Position numbers and translations under genes: made by a program
Shown here: positions 58,721 through 64,000 of the stretch, piece after piece
Numbering within the stretch: the first letter of the stretch is position 1
How the letters are laid out: every line of letters starts with the position of its first letter
NCBI RefSeq assembly: GCF_039542905.1
Contig: NZ_BAABIS010000001.1
Coordinates: 8,370,001-8,434,000, forward strand
DNA: 64,000 bases
From: Kitasatospora terrestris
GTDB lineage: Bacteria; Actinomycetota; Actinomycetes; Streptomycetales; Streptomycetaceae
Reading direction: 5' to 3'
The notes under the pieces: generated by a model
What the model was told of the DNA's origin: nothing
Seen by the model: the letters and a program-made list of their open reading frames with translations, nothing else
The model's database searches: none

Positions 58721-59024
58721 GCCTGTTCGACCTCTGGCGGGGAGACGCGCGAGTTCCGCCGCGGCACCGGCGCGGCGGCGCCCTCGGGAAGCACGCGGTG
58801 CGCGCACGGGCGCGGCCGCGCCGCTGGGGCAACCGGCCTCCGGCCAGGGACGCGGGTGGCTTGAGCGCCGGGCGGTTCGGCTGCCGGACGGGAGGTAGCG
58901 CGCACGGGCGCGGTTGCGCCGCCGGGCAACCGGCCTCCGGCCTGAGGGCACCCCGTGGGCGGGGGCGGTCGCGCCGACCGGTGCCCCGGGGGTGGGGGCG
59001 TGTCCGGTCGCGGGTCGGCCGGGG
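58721..59024. other. 304-bp intergenic region with an imperfect 44-bp direct repeat
   Basis: No gene is evident. A 44-base segment starting GCGCACGGGCGCGG and ending ACCGGCCTCCGGCC occurs at 58802-58845 and again, with a few changes, at 58900-58942. Both copies are GC-rich; they may form alternative hairpins. The region separates the MFS/phosphatase gene from the convergent ROK kinase. Confidence 0.7.
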
Positions 59025-60029
59025 TCAGGGGGCGGGTGCTGCCCCGTCCGGGAGGGCTTCGCGGGCGAGGGCGGCGGCGCCGACGAGGCCGGCGTCGGTG
59101 CCGAGGCGGGCGGGGAGGATGACGGTGTGCGCGGCGAAGGGCAGGGTCGCGTAGGCGGCGAAGTGGCGGCGGAGCGGTGCGAAGAGGACCTCGCCGGCGC
59201 CCGCGACGCCGCCGCCGACCACCGCCGCGTCGATCTCCACCAGCGTCGCGGTCGCGGCGATCCCCGCCGCGAGCGCCCGTGCGGCGCGGTCGAAGGCGTC
59301 GAGTGCCAGCGGGTCGCCCGCGGCGGCCGCGGCGGCGACCGCCCCGGCCGAGGTGTCGCCGTCGGGGGAGCGCCACCCGGCCTCGGCCGCGGTCCGGGCG
59401 ATGGCGGTGCCGCTGGCGAGGCCTTCGAGGCAGCCGCGCGACCCGCAGGGGCAGGGCCGGCCGGTGTGGTCGACGGTGATGTGGCCGAGGTGGCCGGCGT
59501 TGCCGGTGCGTCCGGTGTGCAGGCGGCCGTCGATGATCAGTCCGGCGCCGACGCCGGTGGAGACCACCAGGCACAGCGCGTTGCGGTAGGGCCGGGCGGC
59601 GCCCTGCCAGTGCTCGGCGGCGGCCATGGCGACGGCGTCGCCGCCGAGGACCACGGGCAGTCCGGCGACGGCGGGGTGCTCGGCGACCTGGGCGCGCAGC
59701 GGGTACCCGCGCCAGGCGGGGATGTTCACCGGGCTGACGGTGCCGGCCTCGATGTCGACCGGGCCGGCGCTGCCGACGCCGACCGCGCGGACGTCCGCCC
59801 AGCGGGGGTGTTCGGCGAGCAGGTCGAGGACGGCGTCGACGGCGGCGGCGAGCTCCTTCTCGGTGCCGGTGGCCGGGGTGGTCAGCCGGACCTGGTGGAG
59901 CAGGGCCCCGTCGGCGGAGACCAGGCCGCCGGCGATCTTCGTGCCGCCGAGGTCGACCGCCGCGAGCAGGCCACTCGGCTGCCCGGTCCCACGGGCCGGG
60001 TCGACGGCATCGGCCGTGTCGTAACTCAT
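59025..60029 (-). CDS. ROK-family sugar kinase (glucokinase-like)
   Basis: 334 residues. ATP-binding DLGGTKIAGGLV (near 23-34), second phosphate loop STGVGAGLIIDG (near 150), zinc motif CPCGSRGCLEGLASG (near 190), and GGDAVAMAAAE with the catalytic Asp. No DNA-binding domain, so it is a kinase, not a repressor. Phosphorylates glucose, N-acetylglucosamine or another hexose. ATG 60029 follows GGAG at 9 bases. Divergent from the SGNH gene with a palindrome between. Confidence 0.88.
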   Translation of the reverse strand: MSYDTADAVDPARGTGQPSGLLAAVDLGGTKIAGGLVSADGALLHQVRLTTPATGTEKELAAAVDAVLDLLAEHPRWADVRAVGVGSAGPVDIEAGTVSPVNIPAWRGYPLRAQVAEHPAVAGLPVVLGGDAVAMAAAEHWQGAARPYRNALCLVVSTGVGAGLIIDGRLHTGRTGNAGHLGHITVDHTGRPCPCGSRGCLEGLASGTAIARTAAEAGWRSPDGDTSAGAVAAAAAAGDPLALDAFDRAARALAAGIAATATLVEIDAAVVGGGVAGAGEVLFAPLRRHFAAYATLPFAAHTVILPARLGTDAGLVGAAALAREALPDGAAPAP

Positions 60030-60081
60030 GGTGACGTCTCCGCAGGTCTCAAGGTCGGTCCGGGTGATTGTCGCGATCATA

Positions 60082-60093
60082 GACAACGTTGTC
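60082..60093. promoter_or_regulatory. LacI-type palindrome GACAACGTTGTC
   Basis: A perfect 12-bp palindrome with a central CG lies 53 bases from the kinase start and about 88 bases before the SGNH gene. Streptomycete LacI-family repressors bind sites of this type (central CG, TTGTC/GACAA arms). No LacI gene lies in the window. Confidence 0.7.
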
Positions 60094-60180
60094 CAGTGCT
60101 GGTCGGCCGGTCGGATCCGGCCCCTGTGCCGGAGGTACGCTCGGCGCGCCGCTCACTCGCCGTCAGAAAGGGAGCTTTCC

Positions 60181-60816
60181 GTGCCGTTCGACCTGCCACC
60201 CGCCCCGACCGTGCTGTTCCAGGGCGACAGCATCACCGACGCCGGCCGCGACCATGCGGTGCCCGGCTCCCTCGGCCAGGGCTATGCCGCGCTGGCCGCC
60301 GCCGCGGTCCGGACCGTCCACCCCGGCGCGACCGTGCTCAACCGCGGCGTCTCCGGGAACCGGATCGCCGACCTTGCCGCCCGCTGGCAGCGCGACACCC
60401 TCGAACACCGCCCCGACCTGCTGTCGCTGATGATCGGCGTGAACGACACCTGGCGGCGGTACGACAGCGGTCTCGCCTCGCCCGTCGAGCGGTGGGAGGC
60501 CGACTACCGCGGCCTGCTCGACCTGGTGCGCGAACGGGTCCCCCGGGTGCGCCTGCTGCTGATCGAACCCTTCCTGGTCCCGGTCGCCCCCGCCCAGTGG
60601 GCCTGGCGCGAGGACCTCGACCCGCGCATCCACGCCGTGCGGCGGATCGCCCGTGACCACGGCGCGCTCCTGCTGGCCGCCGACGGCCTGCTCGCCCAGG
60701 CCGCCATCACCGCGGGCGACCCCGCCGTCATCGCCGTCGACGGCGTCCACCCCACGCCGACCGGGCACCGCCTGATCGCCGCCGCATGGGCGGACCTCGC
60801 CCTCGGCGGCGCCTGA
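60181..60816 (+). CDS. SGNH/GDSL hydrolase
   Basis: 211 residues. Block I GDSITDAGR with the catalytic Ser, block II with Gly and Asn in NRGVSGNRIADL, block III GVNDTWRR, block V DGVHPTPTGH with Asp and His. Esterase or deacetylase acting on acylated sugars or lipids. No signal peptide, so cytoplasmic or released unconventionally. GTG 60181 is preceded by AAAGGGAG. May be co-regulated with the divergent ROK kinase, hinting at a sugar-ester substrate. Confidence 0.9.
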   Translation: MPFDLPPAPTVLFQGDSITDAGRDHAVPGSLGQGYAALAAAAVRTVHPGATVLNRGVSGNRIADLAARWQRDTLEHRPDLLSLMIGVNDTWRRYDSGLASPVERWEADYRGLLDLVRERVPRVRLLLIEPFLVPVAPAQWAWREDLDPRIHAVRRIARDHGALLLAADGLLAQAAITAGDPAVIAVDGVHPTPTGHRLIAAAWADLALGGA

Positions 60817-60888
60817 CGCCGCCGCTCCGGCGGCGCGGAGGTCGCGCCGCCGGACCTCGTGCGCCGGGGGCGGGCCATGGACGGAAAC

Positions 60889-60951
60889 GGTTAACCATCT
60901 GTTGACAATATTCTGATGGGACTCCTACGGTTTCGGAAATTAACCGGTTAA
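60889..60951 (+). promoter_or_regulatory. Promoter of the binding-protein gene with flanking palindromes
   Basis: TTGACA (60902-60907) and TACGGT (60926-60931) are 18 bases apart. GGTTAACC (60889-60896) precedes the -35, and the perfect palindrome TTAACCGGTTAA (60940-60951) follows the -10, spanning the likely transcription start. Two related half-sites around the promoter fit a LacI/GntR-type repressor. Confidence 0.7.
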
Positions 60952-60980
60952 CTAGCTCGGTGAACCCCGGGAGAACCCCC

Positions 60981-62306
60981 ATGCGCAGAGGAATCGCTCT
61001 CGTCCTGGCCGCCGCGACCGTGCTGACGGCAGCGGCGTGCGGCGGCGAGGACCGCGGCAGGCCGGGCACCGGCGGCATCGCCTCCGCACCGGCCGACCGG
61101 ATCGCCGGCAACGTCACCGTGCTGACCAACCGGACCGACCAGATCGCCGACGGCACCCTCAAGCGGTACGCGGAGGCCTTTCATCGCGCCTACCCGAAGG
61201 CCACCGTCACGTTCGAGGGAATCACCGACTACGAGGGCGAGGTGTCCGGGCGGCTGCGGACCGGGAGCTACGGCGACGTCCTGCCGATCCCCAACAACCT
61301 GCCGCTGGGCGACTACCCGACCTACTTCGCGCCCCTCGGCGACACCGACCTCCTCGGCCAGACCTTCGACTTCACCGAGTACGGGACGGTCGGCCGACAG
61401 GTCTACGGCCTGGCCAACATCGGCATCGCCACCGGGTTCGTCTACAACAAGGCGGTGTTCCGGCAGGCCGGCATCGAAGACTGGCCCACCACCCCCAAGG
61501 AGTTCCTGGACGACATGCGGGCCGTCAAGGCCAAGACCCGCGCCGTTCCCTACTACACCAACTACGCCGACGGCTGGCCACTGCGCCAGTGGAGCGACGC
61601 GATCGGCGTGGTCGGCTGCGACAACACCGCCCGCGACACCCTCGCCACCACCGCCGCCCCGTGGGGCCCCGGCGCCGAACTCTCCACCATCGACGGACTG
61701 CTGTACGCGGTCGTGCACCAGCAACTGAGCGAGGACGACCCGGCCGGCACCGACTGGGAGCAGTCCAAATCGTTGCTCGGGGGCGGGCGGATCGGCGCGA
61801 TGTACCTCGGCTCCTGGGCCGTGCCCCAGCTGCAGGCCGCCGCCAGGGCGGTCGGGCAGAACCCGGACGACATCGGCTTCATGCCCTTCCCCGCGCAGCG
61901 CGAAGGGCACTTCTGCACCGTGGTCCAGCCGGACTACCGGTACGGGGTGAGCCTGCACGCCAAGAACCGGGACGCTGCGCTGGCCTGGCTGGACTGGTAC
62001 CTCACCCAGTCCGGCAGTGCCCGAGGCGAGCAGGCGATCTCGGCCGTCCGCGGCGCCCCGCTCCCGCCTGCGCTCAAGCTGCTCGACCAGCGAGGAGTGC
62101 GCATGATCCCGCAGACGCGGCGCAACAGCCTCGCCGTCGGCAGGATCGACAAGGCCGCCGGCATCGGCCTGGACGCCCCTGACTACCGCCGGCGCCTGGT
62201 CGACGCGGCCCGCCGCTCGGCGACAGGTGATCCGGGCCCGTACTTCGCCGAGCTCAACCGGGCGTGGGCGCCGGCCCAGCGCGCCAACGCTCCGGCGAAC
62301 CGGTAG
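60981..62306 (+). CDS. ABC transporter substrate-binding lipoprotein (sugar type), orphan
   Basis: 441 residues. Signal with lipobox LTAAACGG (Cys near 20). The mature part is a cluster-B/D-type periplasmic binding fold (VTVLTNRTDQIADGTLKRYAEAFHRAYP; VYNKAVFRQAGIEDWPTTPKEFLDDM; LGSWAVPQLQAAAR; DYRYGVSLHAKNRDAALAWLDWYL). Binds a sugar or oligosaccharide and hands it to ABC permeases, but none follows; the next gene is TetR on the other strand. It may serve permeases encoded elsewhere or act as a sensor. ATG 60981 follows GGGAG. Promoter with palindromes upstream. Confidence 0.9.
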   Translation: MRRGIALVLAAATVLTAAACGGEDRGRPGTGGIASAPADRIAGNVTVLTNRTDQIADGTLKRYAEAFHRAYPKATVTFEGITDYEGEVSGRLRTGSYGDVLPIPNNLPLGDYPTYFAPLGDTDLLGQTFDFTEYGTVGRQVYGLANIGIATGFVYNKAVFRQAGIEDWPTTPKEFLDDMRAVKAKTRAVPYYTNYADGWPLRQWSDAIGVVGCDNTARDTLATTAAPWGPGAELSTIDGLLYAVVHQQLSEDDPAGTDWEQSKSLLGGGRIGAMYLGSWAVPQLQAAARAVGQNPDDIGFMPFPAQREGHFCTVVQPDYRYGVSLHAKNRDAALAWLDWYLTQSGSARGEQAISAVRGAPLPPALKLLDQRGVRMIPQTRRNSLAVGRIDKAAGIGLDAPDYRRRLVDAARRSATGDPGPYFAELNRAWAPAQRANAPANR

Positions 62307-62325
62307 CGCGAAGACGGCCTTCGCG
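62307..62325 (+). terminator. Terminator hairpin after the binding-protein gene
   Basis: CGCGAAG-ACGGC-CTTCGCG is a perfect 7-bp stem starting immediately after the TAG stop. Confidence 0.75.
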
Positions 62326-62395
62326 GGCTCCGCCCGGCGTGCGTCGTGCCGCGGGAGCGCCGTGCGTCCGGCCGTGCCTTCGGCCGGGCGGAGCC
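62326..62395. repeat. 13-bp inverted repeat with 44-base loop
   Basis: GGCTCCGCCCGGC (62326-62338) and GCCGGGCGGAGCC (62383-62395) are perfect complements. They lie in the 250-bp GC-rich, gene-free stretch before the TetR gene and could form a large stem-loop. Confidence 0.75.
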
Positions 62396-62559
62396 TGCCG
62401 TCCGTCCGGCCGTGCGAGGGGCCGCCGCCCCGCGGGCCGCGGGAGGCCGTGAGGCACCCGTCGGGCGGCCGCCGGTGGTCGTCGGAAGGCCGGCGGCGGC
62501 CGTCGTGCGCCGCGGCCCCGGCGCGCGCGGCAGTCGAACCCCCCGCCGCGCGGCCCGGT

Positions 62560-63228
62560 TCAGCCCGCCTCCGCCGGAGCGGCGGCCCCGTCCGCCGCTC
62601 CGGCGAGCACGTACAGCCCCGCCCGGGCGGCCAGCGCCGCGGACGCCGCGGCCCGGTCCGCCTCGGCCGGGCCGACCGGCTCGCCGGTGATGTACATCCG
62701 CAGGTACAGCGGTGCCACCGTGGCCCGGATCACCTCGTGGCCGTCCGTCCCGGGCGGCACCTCGCCGCGCGCCACCGCCGCGTGCACCGCCGCCGCCGTG
62801 ACGTCCCGCCGGTGGGCGAGCACCGAGGCCAGCGCCTCCCGGGCCTTCGGCGAGCCGGGCGCCGCCGCCACCATCGCCTCCAGCCACGCCCGGTGCGCCG
62901 GGTCGCCGTTCAGGCGGACCACCGCGCGGGCCACCGTGCGCAGGTCGTCCTCCAGCGAGCCGGTGCCACCGAGCGTGATGCTCACCGCCAGCTCGTCCGC
63001 GAGGTCGACCACGATGTTCTCCAGGCTGCCCCAACGCCGGTACACCGTGGTCGCCGCCACCCCGGCCCGGGCGGCGATCCGCTCGATCCGGGTGGCGCCG
63101 TAGCCGGACTCGACCAGCTCGGCCAGCGCGGCCTCCAGGACCGAGGTGCGGGTGCGCGCCGTCCGGCCGCCGGGTCGCTGCGTACCGGGCGCGGGGGTGC
63201 GGGCGCCCGGGGTCTCGTTCTGCTCCAA
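62560..63228 (-). CDS. TetR/AcrR-family regulator
   Basis: About 222 residues. Helix-turn-helix RTSVLEAALAELVESGYGATRIERIAARAGVAATTVYRRWGSLENIVVDL (about 28-78) with the TetR_C-like helical core after it. TTG 63228 is chosen because AGGGGA lies 7 bases upstream; an ATG at 63273 would start in the promoter. Divergent from an alpha/beta hydrolase; the palindrome between them is the likely operator. Confidence 0.88.
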   Translation of the reverse strand: MEQNETPGARTPAPGTQRPGGRTARTRTSVLEAALAELVESGYGATRIERIAARAGVAATTVYRRWGSLENIVVDLADELAVSITLGGTGSLEDDLRTVARAVVRLNGDPAHRAWLEAMVAAAPGSPKAREALASVLAHRRDVTAAAVHAAVARGEVPPGTDGHEVIRATVAPLYLRMYITGEPVGPAEADRAAASAALAARAGLYVLAGAADGAAAPAEAG

Positions 63229-63252
63229 ATGAAATTCCCCTTGCGTTAAGCA

Positions 63253-63297
63253 GTGTGGTCTGCCAGGATCCACACTAATGCAGGAATGCCTGCATTA
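63253..63297. promoter_or_regulatory. TetR operator candidates between the TetR and hydrolase genes
   Basis: TAATGCAGG-AATG-CCTGCATTA (63276-63297) is a perfect 9-bp inverted repeat with a 4-base centre. Beside it GTGTGG (63253-63258) and CCACAC (63270-63275) form another inverted repeat. Position and symmetry fit autoregulation plus control of the hydrolase. Confidence 0.75.
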
Positions 63298-63319
63298 CGT
63301 CCCTGGGGGGAGTACTTCA

Positions 63320-64000
63320 GTGCACATGACCATTCCGCGGGTGGAGCACCGCCACGTCGAGGTCGGCGACGTCCGCGTCTTCTACCGCGAGGCCGGGCCG
63401 AGGGACGCGCCGACGCTGCTGCTCCTGCACGGCTTCCCGTCCGCCTCGCACCAGTTCCGCCGCCTGATCGACGCGCTCGGCAGCCGGTACCACCTGGTCG
63501 CCCCCGACTACCCGGGCTTCGGCCACACCGAGGCGCCGGAGACCTTCCCGTACAGCTTCGAGGCGCTGACCGACGTCGTCGAGGGGTTCGTCCGCGCGCT
63601 CGGGCTCAGCCGCTTCGCCCTCTACACCTTCGACTTCGGCGGCCCCGTCGGGCTACGCCTGGCCGCCCGCCACCCCGAGTGGATCACCGGCCTGGTCGTG
63701 CAGAACGCCAACGCCTACCAGGAGGGCCTCTCGGAGCTGGCCCTCGGTGCCGTCGCCAGCCGCACCGGCGTCCCCGGCGCCGCCGAGGCCGTCCAGGGCC
63801 TGTTCACCCTGCCGATGACCCGCGGCCAGTACGAGGGCGGCGCCGGCGACCCCGCCCGCGTCGCCCCCGACGGGTGGACGCTCGACCAGCACTTCCTCGA
63901 CATCCCCGGCCGCAAGGCCGCGCAGACCGCCCTCGCCCTCGACTACCACTCCAACGTCGAGCTCTACCCGGCCTGGCAGCAGTGGCTGCGCGACCACCGC
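63320..64000 (+). CDS. Alpha/beta-hydrolase, Asp-nucleophile type, C-terminus beyond the window
   Basis: 227 residues visible. N-terminal strand HRHVEVGDVRVFYREAGP, oxyanion loop LLLLHGFPSASHQF, then nucleophile elbow TFDFGGPVGLRLAARHPEW with Asp (not Ser) at the apex, as in epoxide hydrolases and haloalkane dehalogenases. A lid region follows (TLPMTRGQYEGG). Hydrolyses an epoxide, C-halogen or ester. GTG 63320 is preferred to ATG 63326 because GGAG is 7 bases upstream of it. Divergent from the TetR gene. Confidence 0.88.
   Translation, partial: MHMTIPRVEHRHVEVGDVRVFYREAGPRDAPTLLLLHGFPSASHQFRRLIDALGSRYHLVAPDYPGFGHTEAPETFPYSFEALTDVVEGFVRALGLSRFALYTFDFGGPVGLRLAARHPEWITGLVVQNANAYQEGLSELALGAVASRTGVPGAAEAVQGLFTLPMTRGQYEGGAGDPARVAPDGWTLDQHFLDIPGRKAAQTALALDYHSNVELYPAWQQWLRDHR

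Noticed and set aside
56390-58951. 853-residue reverse frame opposite the MFS/phosphatase gene
   Set aside because: Gly/Asp/Val-rich antisense without motifs; the forward frame shows MFS and PP2C motifs.
1-64000. CRISPR arrays
   Set aside because: All repeats seen are tandem GC-rich units without regular spacers; no cas genes were found. The TnpB relative belongs to an IS element.
1-64000. tRNA or rRNA genes
   Set aside because: I saw no cloverleaf-like stretch or ribosomal RNA sequence in either strand by eye; a covariance-model scan would be needed to be certain.

Overview
ORGANISM. This window is very GC-rich, codon third positions are almost all G or C, and GTG and TTG starts are common. 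Its gene families are typical of mycothiol-using, sporulating actinomycetes: EF-Tu3, F420-dependent enzymes, a mycothiol-dependent isomerase-like protein, P450/ferredoxin pairs, ROK regulators, AA10 chitin oxidase and SpoIIE-type phosphatase. Together they point to Streptomycetaceae (Streptomyces or Kitasatospora). The region looks like a chromosome-arm or accessory region: single genes and small operons, many secreted hydrolases, two insertion sequences, and no ribosomal RNA, tRNA, CRISPR array or large biosynthetic cluster that I could see. LAYOUT. 1-10.4 kb: a partial MFS exporter, a secreted beta-helix protein, a tandem-NUDIX protein, the divergent elongation factor EF-Tu3 with a possible leader peptide and hairpin, a FUSC membrane protein and a DHA1 exporter. 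10.45-12.24 kb: an IS200/IS605-type element whose tnpA and tnpB each carry a one-base frameshift; its right end abuts a gene that has apparently lost its start. 13.6-24.2 kb: a ROK regulator next to a secreted GH5 enzyme, an M1 peptidase, a ferredoxin-P450 pair, a DUF2252 protein, a PPOX flavoprotein and an M4 peptidase. 24.3-33.3 kb: aldehyde dehydrogenase, MDMPI-type enzyme, acyltransferase, 2H phosphoesterase, surface beta-propeller protein, DUF2809, an arcD-arcA pair and a lipoprotein. 33.5-39.1 kb: a DUF6959 protein, a DUF4253 remnant, an MpaB-oxygenase/EF-hand fusion, a complete IS5-type element using a -1 slippery site, an HNH nuclease and an APH(6)-like kinase. 39.4-50 kb: phosphoglucomutase, an EcsC-like protein, a SnoaL/TetR divergon with repeated operators, PI-PLC, a candidate toxin-antitoxin pair, a membrane micropeptide, a second-type hemC, and a deaminase/LLM oxidoreductase operon opposite an AsnC regulator. 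50-64 kb: phosphotransferase, a His-rich methyltransferase opposite an XRE-cupin regulator, an AA10 LPMO with a DasR-like site in its promoter, an AI-2E transporter, an MFS/SpoIIE-phosphatase fusion, a ROK kinase, an SGNH hydrolase, an orphan sugar-binding lipoprotein, and a TetR/hydrolase divergon cut by the window end. HOW GENES WORK TOGETHER. Several units serve uptake or breakdown of polymers (GH5, AA10, M1 and M4 peptidases, SGNH, binding protein, ROK proteins), with operator-like palindromes in the promoters. arcD and arcA form an arginine-import/deimination pair. Several divergent regulator/enzyme pairs carry operator-like inverted or direct repeats between them. The features most worth a second look are the MpaB/EF-hand fusion, the MFS/phosphatase fusion, the tuf3 leader, the candidate toxin-antitoxin pair and the XRE/methyltransferase divergon.
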